Position numbers and translations under genes: made by a program. DNA of 64,000 nt from Bosea vestrisii (GTDB taxonomy: Bacteria > Pseudomonadota > Alphaproteobacteria > Rhizobiales > Beijerinckiaceae), in the NCBI RefSeq assembly GCF_030144325.1, contig NZ_CP126307.1, positions 1,054,001-1,118,000 of the forward strand, written 5' to 3'. This document shows positions 41,613-51,384 of this stretch, one piece after another (position 1 is the first letter of the stretch; every line of letters begins with the position of its first letter). A model generated the notes under the pieces. The model did no database searches. It had not been told where the DNA came from and saw only the letters and a list, made by a program, of their open reading frames with translations.

Positions 41613-43824
41613 TCAGGGTGCTACGCCGAAGGCCCGATAGCGCTCGTCGACCCGGGCATCGAGCGCTCGCGCACGCGCGAAATCGGCAGCCGCCTCGCCA
41701 CTGTCGCCACGGCGCTGATGCGCGATGGCTCGGCCATACCAGGCCTGGCCGAGGCGGGCGTCGAGCGAGAGCGCCCGGTCGAAATCGGCGATTGCCGCTT
41801 CGGTCTGCCCAAGTGCCGTCCGCAACGCGGCCCGCGCCATCCAGCCATCGGGATCGGTCCGGTTGGCCGCGACGGCCGCATCGAGATCGGCCAGTGCGCG
41901 ATCATATTCGCGGGCATGCTGCAGCAGCAGCGCACGATTGAGCAGGGCCGCGACATTGGCAGGCGCGACCGCAACGACATCGTCATAGGCCTTCAGCGCA
42001 GCGCTCAGTTGGCCGCGCACTGTCAGCGCCCTCGCCCGCTGGAACAGTGCCTCGACGGAGCGCGGCTCGCTACGCAGCGCCGCTTCGGCATCGGCCTGGG
42101 CCGCGGCATAGGCACCATCGCGAAAGTTCAGCCGGGCGCGCTGGACCAGCGCCGCCGGATTCTCCGGCTCGAGCAGCAACGCGGTGGCGAGATCAGCCCG
42201 CGCCTGCACCTCGCGCTGCGGCTGGCCGATGCTGAACTGGGCCCGGCGGATCAGGCGCGGCACATCGAAGGCGTCGAGCGCAAGGGCCACATCGAGCAGC
42301 GCGAGCGGATTCGACGGGGCTGGCGAGACAGGAACCGGCTGCGGCCGCAGCGCGCGATAGACGTCTTGCACCGCCTCGCGCTCCCGCTCATAGGCGTCGC
42401 TCGCGCTCCGCAACAAACCCGCGAAGCGTGACGGCCAAGCCTCGATCGAGCGGCCGAGCGCGGGCAAAAGCTCCTCGCGGCGTTCGAGCGCGCCTTCATG
42501 CTCAGGATCGACCGCGAGCAGCGCGCCATAGGCGGCGGCCGCCGCGCTCCGGTCGCCCCGGACTTCCTGTGCCAGCCCGAATCCGAACAGCGTGGCGCGA
42601 TCCTGCGGTCTCAGCGCGAGTGCGGCGCGATAGGCGTCCAGCGCCGGTAGCGGCCGGCCAAGCGCGAGCAGCGCATCGCCGCGCATGCCATGCCAGGCTC
42701 CGGTGTCACGGCCGGGCCCGGCCCGATCGAGATCGCGCAGCGCCCGGTCGTTGCGGCCGAGCGTCAACAGCAGCTGCGCACGGTTGCGCAGCGCGTTGCC
42801 GTCGCCGGGGACGAGCGTGATGGCGAGGTCGAGATCGCGTAGCGCCTCCTCGCGCCGGCCGAGCCCGGCGAGCAGGCCGGCGCGATTGTTCAGACCGAAG
42901 GCGGCGTGCGGCTGGACCGCGAGCAGCCGATCGTAGGCGGCTATCGCCTCCTCAACCCGGCCTGTGCGCTGCAGGAGAAAGGCGCGCCGTGACAGCGACG
43001 CCTCGTGGCGCGCATCGAGACGCAGCGCCCGCTCGTAGCTGGCGAGCGCCGGCCCATCATGACCGAGCGCCTCGAAGGCGCGCCCGCGCTCGAGCCAGAC
43101 CTGGGCAACAGTCGACTCCAGCCGCAAGGCACGGTCAAAGGCAGCGATTGCCTCGCGCGGCCGCGCCAGCGCAGCGAGCGAGACCCCGCGGCGATAATGA
43201 TAGGAAGTGACCTCCGGCTCGATCGCCAGCGCAGCGTCGAAATCGGCAAGGGCCACTTCGTGCTCGCCCTCGACCTGCAGGAACCGTCCCCGCGTGCCCC
43301 GCGCCCAGCTGTTGGACGGATCGAGCGCAATCGCTCCGTCGAGATCGGCGCGGGCTCCGGCGACATTGCCGGCGCGCTCGCGCAGCAGGGCCCGGTCGGC
43401 GAGCAGCGTCGCGCGCCCGCCAAGGACCATCGCCCGCTCGATCAGCGTCGCGGCCTCGGCATGCCGGCCGAGCTCGGACAGGGTGTGTGCTCGGCCGCGC
43501 AAGGCAGCCAGGTGATTCGGCACCGCCTTGAGCGCCGCATCGAAATCGCGCAGGGCCTCGTTGAGAGCGTTCTCGGCTTCCGGACAGCCAGCCGCGGCTG
43601 GCGAGGAGATCGGCGCGGACGGTGCGGTTGAATTCGCTGCTCAGGGCCTCATCGCAGGCGGCGCGTCGCTCCCTGCCCCCGGCTTCGATCGCGCCCATGC
43701 AGAAACGGACGCGTTCCTGCGCGCGCTCGGCCTGCTCCGGCACGGCGGCGGGCGCATAGGCCGCGACGGGCTGCACGCTCAGCACGGCCAGAACGCCCAT
43801 CGGCAGCAGGCGCAGCAGCTTCAT
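41613..43824 (-). pseudogene. Exported protein with many tetratricopeptide repeats, one frameshift
   Basis: A signal peptide (MKLLRLLPMGVLAVLSVQPVAAYA) at 43824 leads into a short cysteine-containing segment and then at least fifteen 34-residue TPR units (patterns such as ALADFDAALAIEPEVTSYHYRRG and AIAAYDRLLAVQPHAAFGLNNRAG). One extra base near 43580-43585 separates the N-terminal piece (ending LLASRGWLS) from the main frame; removing it gives WLSEAENALNEALRDFDAALKAVPNHL. The restored protein is about 736 residues. TPR arrays bind partner proteins; the partner is unknown. Next upstream is the end of leuA. Confidence 0.75.
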
Positions 43825-43976
43825 CGAGATTGTCTCGCGGAGATCCCCACGCACATGAGAGCGACACCTGTTTTACGAATCCAGACTTTGTTCCATGCCG
43901 GAAGCAAAAAAATGAGCCGGTGTGCCGCGCGGGTCACAGCGCGGCACACCGGCTCATCGAAGGCAAAGTCTGGAAG

Positions 43977-45539
43977 CTACTCGGCCGCCTGCGCGTGTAC
44001 GCGGCTGCCGCGGGCGACCAGCTTGTTGAGCGCCGCCAGATAAGCCTTGCAGGAGGAGACCAGCGTGTCCGGATCGGCGCCGCGGCCGGTCACCGCCGCG
44101 CCATTCTGACCGAGGCGCACGGTGACCTCGGCCTGGGCATCGGTGCCCTCGGTGACGGCGTGGACGTCATAGAGCTCGAGCATCGCCTCATGCGGGACCA
44201 GCGCCTTGACCGCATTGAACACGGCGTCGATCGGGCCGTTGCCCTCGGCCTCTTCGGCGGCGACCCGGCCGTCGATGTCGAGCTTCAGCATGGCGCGCTG
44301 CGGGCCGCGCGTGCCGGCGATCACCGTCAGCGAGACCAGCTTCACCCGGTCATGGGCAGTGGCGAGATTCTCGTCGACCAGCGCCTCGATATCCTCGTCG
44401 TAGACATGCTTCTTGCGGTCGGCGAGCGCCTTGAAGCGGGTGAAGGCGTCTTCCAGCTGGTTGTCGCCGAGCTCGTAGCCCATCTCCTTCAGCTTCGAGC
44501 GGAAGGCGGCGCGGCCGGAATGCTTGCCCATCACCAGCGAGGTCTTGGTCACGCCGACCGAGGCCGGCGTCATGATCTCGTAGGTCTGCTGGTGCTTCAG
44601 CATGCCGTCCTGGTGGATGCCGCTTTCATGGGCGAAGGCGTTCCGGCCGACGATCGCCTTGTTGTACTGCACCGGGAACGAGCAGGCGCTGGAGACTGCC
44701 TTCGACGCGCGCATCAGATAGGTCGCGTCGATGCCGGTGTCGTAGGGCATGACGTCGCCGCGCACCCTCAGCGCCATCACGATCTCCTCCAACGCCGCAT
44801 TGCCGGCGCGCTCGCCGATGCCATTGATGGTGCACTCGACCTGGCGCGCCCCGCCCTCGACCGCCGCCAGCGAATTGGCGACAGCGAGCCCCAGATCATT
44901 GTGGCAATGCGCCGAGAAGATCGCCTTGTCGGCATTCGGCACGCGCTCGCGCACCGCCCTGAACATAGCGCGATACTCGTCGGGCGTGGCGTACCCGACC
45001 GTGTCGGGCAGGTTGATCGTAGTCGCGCCGGCCTTGATCGCGGTCTCGACCGCGCGGCAGAGATAGTCGATCGGCGTGCGGGTCGCGTCCATGCCCGACC
45101 ATTCGACGTCCTCGACCAGGTTGCGCGCCTGCGTCACCGTCCTGGTGATGATCTCCAGCACCTCCTCCTCGCTCTTGCGCATCTGGTACTGCAGATGGAT
45201 CGGCGAGGTCGAAACGAAGGTGTGGATGCGCGGCCTGACTGCATGGCGCACCGCCTCGCCGGCACGGGCGATGTCGGCGGGAATCGCACGGGCGAGGCCG
45301 GCCACCGTCGCGCGCCGGATCCGGCCGGCGATGGCCGAGACCGCCTCGAAATCGCCGTCCGAGGCGATCGGGAAGCCGGCCTCGATGATGTCGACGCCCA
45401 TCGCGTCGAGCATGTCGGCGACCTCGAGCTTCTCCTCGAAGGTCATGGTCGCGCCGGGGCATTGCTCGCCATCGCGCAAGGTGGTGTCGAAGATCAGAAC
45501 CCGGTCCTTGGCGGAGACGGTGTTGCTGGGATTGCTCAT
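43977..45539 (-). CDS. leuA: 2-isopropylmalate synthase
   Basis: First committed enzyme of leucine synthesis, joining acetyl-CoA and 2-oxoisovalerate. The 520 residues show FDTTLRDGEQCPG at the start, the metal-binding HCHNDLG, INGIGERAGNAALEE, HESGIHQDGML, and the C-terminal LeuA regulatory dimer domain (VKLVSLTVIAGTRG, EVTVRLGQNGAAVTGRGADPD as landmarks) that gives leucine feedback. The gene is preceded by a leucine-rich leader peptide and a hairpin, indicating attenuation as a second control. Confidence 0.96.
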   Translation of the reverse strand: MSNPSNTVSAKDRVLIFDTTLRDGEQCPGATMTFEEKLEVADMLDAMGVDIIEAGFPIASDGDFEAVSAIAGRIRRATVAGLARAIPADIARAGEAVRHAVRPRIHTFVSTSPIHLQYQMRKSEEEVLEIITRTVTQARNLVEDVEWSGMDATRTPIDYLCRAVETAIKAGATTINLPDTVGYATPDEYRAMFRAVRERVPNADKAIFSAHCHNDLGLAVANSLAAVEGGARQVECTINGIGERAGNAALEEIVMALRVRGDVMPYDTGIDATYLMRASKAVSSACSFPVQYNKAIVGRNAFAHESGIHQDGMLKHQQTYEIMTPASVGVTKTSLVMGKHSGRAAFRSKLKEMGYELGDNQLEDAFTRFKALADRKKHVYDEDIEALVDENLATAHDRVKLVSLTVIAGTRGPQRAMLKLDIDGRVAAEEAEGNGPIDAVFNAVKALVPHEAMLELYDVHAVTEGTDAQAEVTVRLGQNGAAVTGRGADPDTLVSSCKAYLAALNKLVARGSRVHAQAAE

Positions 45540-45615
45540 GGATCTTGTCCTTGGTCGGCGCGCCGCGCATCGGTTCGGGCTGGGGCGCGAGGTCTGAAGC
45601 TTATGTTCCCGTCAT

Positions 45616-45658
45616 CCCCTGAGCGCCCAGGCACATGTGCCCGGCCGGCCCTCAGGGG
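45616..45658 (-). promoter_or_regulatory. Leader hairpin between the leucine leader peptide and leuA
   Basis: CCCCTGAG (45616-45623) and CTCAGGGG (45651-45658) pair, and the inner GGCACATGTGCC palindrome extends the structure. The base of the stem overlaps the stop codon of the leader peptide, so a ribosome stalled at the Leu codons would leave it free or disrupt it. A T-run typical of intrinsic terminators is not seen, so the exact mechanism (pausing, Rho or translational control) is open. Confidence 0.5.
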
Positions 45659-45702
45659 CTGGTAAGAAGAAGCAGCTGACCAAGGAGCGAAGGAGCGCGC
45701 AT
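45652..45702 (-). CDS. leuA leader peptide, 16 residues, leucine-rich
   Basis: ATG 45702 opens the short frame MRAPSLLGQLLLLTSP, which ends at TGA 45652-45654. Six of 16 residues are leucine (CTC CTT, then CTG CTT CTT CTT), a run expected only in a regulatory leader. The end is 112 bases before leuA on the same strand, and a hairpin overlaps its stop codon. The ribosome binding site is weak (GGACGG). A second ATG upstream in another frame reads through the same region without leucine enrichment. Leucine starvation would stall ribosomes on the four consecutive Leu codons and change leader folding. Confidence 0.72.
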   Translation of the reverse strand: MRAPSLLGQLLLLTSP

Positions 45703-45849
45703 GCCGGCCGTCCGCGCAGTGGCGCGGTTCTGGCTCTCGGCATGGGTGGCGAATGCGGCCACGAACGATCCTCTTCTCGACGGAAGCTGTCTACCGGATC
45801 GCAGCCTAGGAAGGCAAGCCTGGGAGGTCTTGAACGTTCGTGCGCAAGG

Positions 45850-46335
45850 TCAACCGGCAGCGCTTGCCCGTTCCTTCAGCGTGCTCGTCTCGGCGAGTGG
45901 CGCCGGCCAGACCTGAAGCCGGTAGAAATCGTCGCCCTCCAGCCCGTCCTCGCTCAGCGTGTCGAGCCCGACATAGGAGACCCGCACCCGGTAGGGTCCA
46001 GGCGCGAGCGAAAACCGCGCACGCTCCTGCGGCGAGCCTTCGGTGCAGCCGATCACCATCACCTGGCCCGAGCGCACGCGGAAGGAGCACTCGTTGACCA
46101 GCTCCCATTCGCCAAAATCGGCCTCCGGCGCCGCGTCATGGACCGAAACCACGACCGGGACATTCATGTTCCGCGCCGTGGCGATACCGACGGAGCACTC
46201 GCCGACAGCGAGCATCCGCTCCACCGTCTCGTCCGTCCAGAACGCCCCCCAATCCTCGTTGACCGCCTCGTCCTGCAAATAGAACTGGAAGTAGTCGGCG
46301 AAGATTTCGAGCTCGGTGGTGTGCAGCAGGGTCAT
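45850..46335 (-). CDS. Conserved-looking acidic hypothetical protein
   Basis: The 161 residues begin MTLLHTTELEIFADYFQFYLQDE and include WGAFWTDETVERMLAVGE, a segment resembling proteins that bind small ligands or metals but without a motif I can name. There is no signal peptide. ATG 46335 is preferred over an upstream in-frame start 17 codons earlier because the conserved-looking sequence begins there. It is divergent from the DUF1275 gene. Confidence 0.68.
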   Translation of the reverse strand: MTLLHTTELEIFADYFQFYLQDEAVNEDWGAFWTDETVERMLAVGECSVGIATARNMNVPVVVSVHDAAPEADFGEWELVNECSFRVRSGQVMVIGCTEGSPQERARFSLAPGPYRVRVSYVGLDTLSEDGLEGDDFYRLQVWPAPLAETSTLKERASAAG

Positions 46336-46489
46336 GGCGGCCAGCGTTCCGTCGAAATGTGACGGGAGTAAGTGCGCAGAGCCCAAGCGCGCGGGAATGA
46401 CGGATGAGATGTGTGGATTAATCTGATGACGCGATTCGGCCGACTATGGCGCATTGGGGGCCGGCCCACATAACCGGAGTGCCGTCTCG

Positions 46490-47131
46490 ATGCTGCGCTA
46501 CGATCGCCCTGCCATCGGGCTCGCCATCGGCCTCTCGGGGCTGGCCGGCTTCGTCGACGCGCTCGGCTTCCTTAATCTCGGCGGCTTCTTCGTCTCGTTC
46601 ATGACCGGCAATACCACCCGCCTCGGCATCGAACTGGCGGAGGGCCGCATCGACGGCATCCTGCTGGCCGGCATGATCATCGCCCTCTTCGTTCTCGGCG
46701 TGGTCTGCGGCTCGCTCGCCGGCCATTTCGGCGGGCAGCGGCGCCAGGCCGCGGTGCTGGCTTTCGTCACGCTGGCGCTCGCCCTCTCGGCCGGGCTCTA
46801 CAGCATCGGGCCGGGCATCGCCGCCGCCGGTATCCTCGCGCTGGCCATGGGCGCCGAGAATGCCGTCTTCCAGCGCGACGGCGAAGTCACGATCGGCCTG
46901 ACCTATATGACCGGCACGCTGGTCAAGATGGGGCAGCGCCTCGCCGGCGCCTTGCTCGGCCGGCCGAAGCTCGCCTTCCTGCGCCACTTCGTGCTCTGGC
47001 TCAGCCTGCTCGGTGGCGCGCTCCTGGGTGCTTTCGCGCATGGCCAAGTCGGCTCGCATTCGATCTGGCTGGCGGTCGCGGCGGCGGGCTTCTTCACCCT
47101 CATCGCTCTCTTCATGCCCAGTCAGGATTGA
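46490..47131 (+). CDS. DUF1275 (YoaK-family) membrane protein
   Basis: The 213-residue protein has six hydrophobic helices. The DUF1275 pattern GFVDALGFLNLGGFFVSFMTGNTTRLG is clear near the N terminus, with a matching second half (GENAVFQ-like GAENAVFQRDGEVTIGLTYMTGTLVKMG). Function in the family is not established. ATG 46490 (MLRYDRPA) fits the family N terminus; a start 12 codons upstream is possible. Confidence 0.85.
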   Translation: MLRYDRPAIGLAIGLSGLAGFVDALGFLNLGGFFVSFMTGNTTRLGIELAEGRIDGILLAGMIIALFVLGVVCGSLAGHFGGQRRQAAVLAFVTLALALSAGLYSIGPGIAAAGILALAMGAENAVFQRDGEVTIGLTYMTGTLVKMGQRLAGALLGRPKLAFLRHFVLWLSLLGGALLGAFAHGQVGSHSIWLAVAAAGFFTLIALFMPSQD

Positions 47132-47213
47132 GCAGCCGTTCTGCTTGCGAGGAGGCTTTGCCTCGGAGGCGGAATCGACCATGGTTCGCGTCCGACCCGC
47201 CGGAGCCTTGTCC

Positions 47214-47555
47214 ATGCGCACCACATCGATCCTCGTGCCGGCTCTCACCGCGCTGCTGCTCGCTGCGTGCCAGACGCCGTCTGGCGGGCCGCCGCCGGCC
47301 CCCTCGCCCGAGCAGGCGCCGACCGGTGTCACGCCGAACACCTTCCGCATGCCGACAGGCACGGGCTGCTCTGGCGAGGTCGACCGGTTCCAGGCGGTGA
47401 TGGACAACGATCTGCAGACCGGCCACACCACCAAGGGCGTCCACACCCGCGTCAGCGCCGAGATCGACACCGCCCGCAAGAGCTGCGCCGCCGGCAATGA
47501 CGGCGGAGCGATCTCCCAGATCCGCGCGACACGGACGAAGTTCGGGTATCCGTGA
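47214..47555 (+). CDS. Small lipoprotein, unknown function
   Basis: The 113-residue precursor has a lipoprotein signal with lipobox LLAAC (TSILVPALTALLLAACQTP). A Pro-rich linker (SGGPPPAPSPEQAPTG) leads to a C-terminal part with two cysteines (TGCSGEV and KSCAAGN). ATG 47214 is the start that places the lipobox at residues 15-19. It is 82 bases downstream of the DUF1275 gene. Confidence 0.75.
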   Translation: MRTTSILVPALTALLLAACQTPSGGPPPAPSPEQAPTGVTPNTFRMPTGTGCSGEVDRFQAVMDNDLQTGHTTKGVHTRVSAEIDTARKSCAAGNDGGAISQIRATRTKFGYP

Positions 47556-47560
47556 AACCA

Positions 47561-47655
47561 GCACGTCATGCTCGGGCTTGACCCGAGCATCTCGGAAACC
47601 AGCTAGCTGATCCTGAGATTCCCGGGTCTGCGCTTCGCTCCGCCCGGAAATGACG
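47561..47655. repeat. Palindromic repeats GTCATGCTCGGG... and CCCGGGTCTGCG...ATGACG
   Basis: CACGTCATGCTCGGGCTTGACCCGAGCATCT folds on itself (left unit), and the right unit GAGATTCCCGGGTCTGCGCTTCGCTCCGCCCGGAAATGACG resembles the right half of the tctB-tctC element. The gap separates the convergent lipoprotein and M3 peptidase genes. Confidence 0.65.
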
Positions 47656-47663
47656 CCTTCGCG

Positions 47664-49739
47664 CTACGCCGCCAGCCCCCGCTTCTCCAGCAGTGCGTCC
47701 GGCGTCGGCAGACGGCCGCGGAACAGCGTATAGGCCTCGGCCGGATCGCGCGTGTCGCCGGCGGAATAGATGTAGTGCTTGAGCTTGCCGGCAACCTCGG
47801 GAGCGAAGACGTCGCCCGCCTCGATGAAGGCGTTGAAGGCATCGGCGTCCATCACCTCCGACCAGAGATAGCTGTAATAGCCGGCCGAATAGCCGTCGCC
47901 CGAGAACACGTGGCTGAAATGCGGCGTGCGGTGGCGCATGGTGATCTCGCTGGGCATGCCGATCCGCGCCAGCTCCTTCGCCTCGAAGGCGAGCGGATCG
48001 ACCTCGGCCGGCGCCTCCAGCGAGTGGAAGGCGAGATCGACCAGCGCCGAGGAGGTGTACTCGACCGTGGCAAAACCCTGGTTGAAGGTCTGCGCGCGCT
48101 TGATCTTCTCGATCAGTGCGTCGGGGATCGGCTCGCCCGTCTCGGCGTGCAGGCAGAAGCGCTGCATCACCTCTTTGGTCAGGAACCAGTGCTCGTAAAG
48201 CTGCGAGGGCAGTTCGACGAAATCGCGCGAGACCGAGGTACCGGCGAGCGAGCCGTAGTGCACGTCCGAGAGCAGGCCGTGCAGGGCATGGCCGAACTCG
48301 TGGAAGAGCGTGCGGGCATCGTCGATCGAGAGCAGCGCCGGTTTGCCCTCCGCGGGCTTGGCGAAGTTGCAGACATTGACGATGATCGGCCGGACCTCGC
48401 CATCGAAATTGCGCTGGCCGCGATAGGCGCTCATCCAGGCGCCGGAACGCTTCGAGGCGCGGGCGAAATAGTCGCCGAGGAAGAGGCCGATATGCCGGCC
48501 GCTCGCGGTTTCGCTCACCTCGAAGACGCGCACGTCCGGGTGATAACCCTTGAGCTCCGGCCGCTCGACGAATGAGAGCCCGAACAGCTTGCCGGCCGTG
48601 TCGAAGGCGGCGGCAATGATCCTGTCGAGCTGGAGATAGGGCTTCAGCACAGCTTCATCGAGCGCATAGGTCTTCTGCCGCACCTTCTCGGCATAGAAGC
48701 GCCAGTCTGAGGGGCGGATCGGCGCATTCTCGCCCTCGCTCTGGGCGAGCGCGGCAAGATCGGCCGCCTCCTGCCCAGCGCGGGCCCGTGCCGGCTTCCA
48801 GACCAGTTCGAGCAGGTTGCGCACGTTCTCCGGCGTCTTCGCCATCGAATCGTCGAGCTTGAAATGGGCGAAGGTCGCAAAGCCCAGGAGCTTGGCCTTC
48901 TCGGCCCGCAAGCTCACCATCTCGGCGACGATGGCGCGGTTGTCGGTTTCCCCGCCATTCTCGCCGCGCTTGCTCCAGGCGGTAAACGCCTCTTCGCGCA
49001 GGTCTCGTCGCGTCGAGAAGGTCAGGAACGGCTCGATGATCGAGCGCGACAGCGTCACCGCATGCTTGCCGTCCTGACCGCGATCGGCGGCGGCGCGCGC
49101 CATCGCTGCGACGACGAAGGACGGCAGGCCGTCGAGATCGGCCTCGTCCTCGATGATCAGCGCATAGCTCGCCTCGTCCTTGAGCAGGTTCTGGCCGAAG
49201 CTGGTGCCGAGGCCCGCCAGCCGCTCGTTGATCGCCGCGAGCCTGGCCTTGTCCTCGCCTTCGAGCTTCGCACCCGAGCGGATGAAACCGCGATGCGTCC
49301 GCTCCAGCAGGCGGAGCTGCTCCTCGTTCAGCCCGAGGCTCTCGCGCTGCGCGAACACGGCGTCGACGCGGGCGAAGAGCTCGTGATCCATCATGATCGC
49401 CGACCAGTGCCGCGACATCACCGGCGACATCTCGCGCTCGATCGCCTGCAGCGCCTCGTTGGTGTCGGCCCCGGCGAGATTGTAGAACACGCCGCCGAGC
49501 CGGCTCATGCCGCGCGCCGAGCGCTCCAGCGCCTCGACCGTGTTGGCGAAGTCGGGCGCCGCAGCTTCGGCCTTGATCGCCTGGATCTCGGCCCGGTGCT
49601 TTTCCAGCGCCGCCGGATAGGCCTCGCGGATGTGCTCGGGCGTGATCTGCGCGAACGGCGGCAGGCCGAACGGCGTCTCCCAGGCGCGCCCGAAGGGATT
49701 GCCGGCAGGCAGGTTCAGGACATCGGACGCATCGGCCAT
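47664..49739 (-). CDS. M3-family oligopeptidase (PrlC/Dcp-like)
   Basis: The 691-residue cytoplasmic zinc peptidase has the HEFGHALH active-site motif near residue 465, followed by the downstream glutamate region (YEHWFLTKEV... and FHSLE). N-terminal GLPPFAQITPEHIREAYPAAL is typical of oligopeptidase A. It degrades short peptides such as cleaved signal peptides. ATG 49739 (MADASDVLNLPAGNPF) is chosen over TTG 49745. It follows the NUDIX gene by 22 bases and may belong to the same transcript. Confidence 0.92.
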   Translation of the reverse strand: MADASDVLNLPAGNPFGRAWETPFGLPPFAQITPEHIREAYPAALEKHRAEIQAIKAEAAAPDFANTVEALERSARGMSRLGGVFYNLAGADTNEALQAIEREMSPVMSRHWSAIMMDHELFARVDAVFAQRESLGLNEEQLRLLERTHRGFIRSGAKLEGEDKARLAAINERLAGLGTSFGQNLLKDEASYALIIEDEADLDGLPSFVVAAMARAAADRGQDGKHAVTLSRSIIEPFLTFSTRRDLREEAFTAWSKRGENGGETDNRAIVAEMVSLRAEKAKLLGFATFAHFKLDDSMAKTPENVRNLLELVWKPARARAGQEAADLAALAQSEGENAPIRPSDWRFYAEKVRQKTYALDEAVLKPYLQLDRIIAAAFDTAGKLFGLSFVERPELKGYHPDVRVFEVSETASGRHIGLFLGDYFARASKRSGAWMSAYRGQRNFDGEVRPIIVNVCNFAKPAEGKPALLSIDDARTLFHEFGHALHGLLSDVHYGSLAGTSVSRDFVELPSQLYEHWFLTKEVMQRFCLHAETGEPIPDALIEKIKRAQTFNQGFATVEYTSSALVDLAFHSLEAPAEVDPLAFEAKELARIGMPSEITMRHRTPHFSHVFSGDGYSAGYYSYLWSEVMDADAFNAFIEAGDVFAPEVAGKLKHYIYSAGDTRDPAEAYTLFRGRLPTPDALLEKRGLAA

Positions 49740-49761
49740 CGGCAACCTCGATCGGTAAGGG

Positions 49762-50487
49762 TCAATCCCGCCCGAAGATATGGACGAGATAGGACGTCAT
49801 GAAGGGCGGCATGTCGTAAGCCGCACAATCGGCGAGATTGCGGACGATCACGATGTCGGAAAGCTCCGGCTCCGCCTGCGTTGCGATCCGCTCCAGCATG
49901 AGCGCGCGGGCTTCCTCGGCGCTCCAGGAAACCGCGACCGGCCGCATGAAGGCGACGCGGCCGGGCACGATCACCGCCGTCCAGCGCTCCTCGACCGAGA
50001 TCTCGTCGAGCGTGAGCCCGGTCTCCTCGCAAAGCTCGCGGGTGACGCTACCGGCAAGATCGAGCGTGCTGTCGGGTCGCGCGTCCTCCTTGTCCGGCGT
50101 GCCGGCGGCAAAATAGACCTTCCCTGGATTAGCGGTGTGATCGCCCATGCGGCCGAGCAGGAAAGCCCCATCGACCGCCTGCAGCGCCGCCATGGCGAAG
50201 CCATTGCGGAGCACCGGGCCGGGATGGCCGAAATCGCGCCAGCTCATGAAGGCAGCGTAGTCGGCCTCGAAATAGCCGGCATGGAACACGCCGTCCTCGA
50301 TCGCTCCGCGGTGCTGCAGCATGACGCGGCCGTTGAACATCGCCGGCTTGCCGGCGCTGATCCTGGCCCAATGCGCGGCGATCTCGTCGGCGCGCTCGCG
50401 GGCAAAAGCCCAGTCGAAAGCTTCGATCCTGGCCTCGACGCGATCGAGCCCGACGATCTCGCCGTCGATGACGCCATTGCCGTTCAC
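49762..50487 (-). CDS. NUDIX hydrolase
   Basis: The 241 residues have the NUDIX box in degenerate form at TLDLAGSVTRELCEETGLTLDEISV (G-x5-E-x5 with RELCEETGL), with an upstream strand region ending in AAGTPDKED. Family members hydrolyse nucleoside diphosphates linked to other groups; the substrate is unknown. GTG 50487 overlaps the PhzF stop as GTGA. Because a frameshift lies in phzF, the open frame looks fused to PhzF in the given sequence; they are two genes. Confidence 0.82.
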   Translation of the reverse strand: MNGNGVIDGEIVGLDRVEARIEAFDWAFARERADEIAAHWARISAGKPAMFNGRVMLQHRGAIEDGVFHAGYFEADYAAFMSWRDFGHPGPVLRNGFAMAALQAVDGAFLLGRMGDHTANPGKVYFAAGTPDKEDARPDSTLDLAGSVTRELCEETGLTLDEISVEERWTAVIVPGRVAFMRPVAVSWSAEEARALMLERIATQAEPELSDIVIVRNLADCAAYDMPPFMTSYLVHIFGRD

Positions 50488-51384
50488 AGCAGCACGCCCT
50501 CGCTCATCACCACCGCCGCGCCGCCGATTGTCGCCGAGGCCAGCGCGCCGCCTTCGACCGTCAGCGTCAGCTCGATCTGCGAAGGCCGCCCCATCTCGTA
50601 GCCCTGCTCGATGACGAAGCGGTGCTCGCCATCGCTCGGCTGGTCGAACGCCATGATCGCGCCGGCGAAGGCGGCAACGGCCGAGCCGGTCGCCGGATCC
50701 TCGGTCACGCCGGCTTCCGGCCAGAACATGCGGGCATGGTAATGATGTCCCGCCTCCTCCGTGTCGCGGCAATAAACGAAGGCGTTGCCGTTCTGGGCCC
50801 CCCGCCATCGCGCGCTCGAACGCTTCGGCGACGCGCGCCTTTGCGACCGCCTCGCGGCTGGCGAGCGGGACCGTCGTATAGGCGACGCCCGCAGAGAAGG
50901 CGCTCGGCCGATGTCCTTCGAAGCCAAGATCGGCCACGTCCAGCCCAAGCGCCTCCGCCAGCGCCGCCTCAGCGACCGGCTGCGCGATCTGCTCCGGCAG
51001 CTTCGGCAAGGTGAAGATGGCGCGGGCGCTGCGCGCATTGCCGAGCGCGATCACGCAGGGTACCGGACCGACCTTCTCCTCCAGCACGAGCCTGTCCGCC
51101 GCCCGCCCGTCCGCCGCATCACGCAGCGCCAGCAGCGCGGCGGTGCCGACCGTCGGATGACCGGCGAAGGGCAGTTCCTGGCCGGGCGTGAAGATGCGGA
51201 TCGCGGCGCGATGAGCGGGGTCGGCCGGCGGCGCGACGAACACCGTCTCCGACAGGTTGAACTCGCGCGCGATGGTCTGCATCGCCTCGGTGTCGAGCCC
51301 CTCAGCGTCGAGTACGACGGCGAGCGGATTACCGGCATGCGGCCGGGTCGTGAACACGTCGAGCGTGACGAAGCGGCGGCTCAT
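50484..51384 (-). pseudogene. PhzF-family epimerase/isomerase, one frameshift
   Basis: ATG 51384 begins SRRFVTLDVFTTRPHAGNPLAVV, the PhzF signature with the HAGNP segment; FNLSETVFV contains the catalytic glutamate region. One extra base in the C6 run at 50798-50803 breaks the frame after ERAMAG. Removing it gives MAGAQNGNAFVYCRDTEE, then the conserved EDPATGSAVAAFAGAI and GRPSQIEL, ending at 50484, about 299 residues. As given, the N-terminal half runs into the NUDIX frame. The start overlaps the preceding stop as ATGA. Confidence 0.8.

Noticed and set aside
40009..41640. A 543-codon + strand frame opposite the NCS2 permease
   Set aside because: The product is Arg/Asp/His-rich and overlaps a tRNA end and a terminator; the permease on the other strand is certain.
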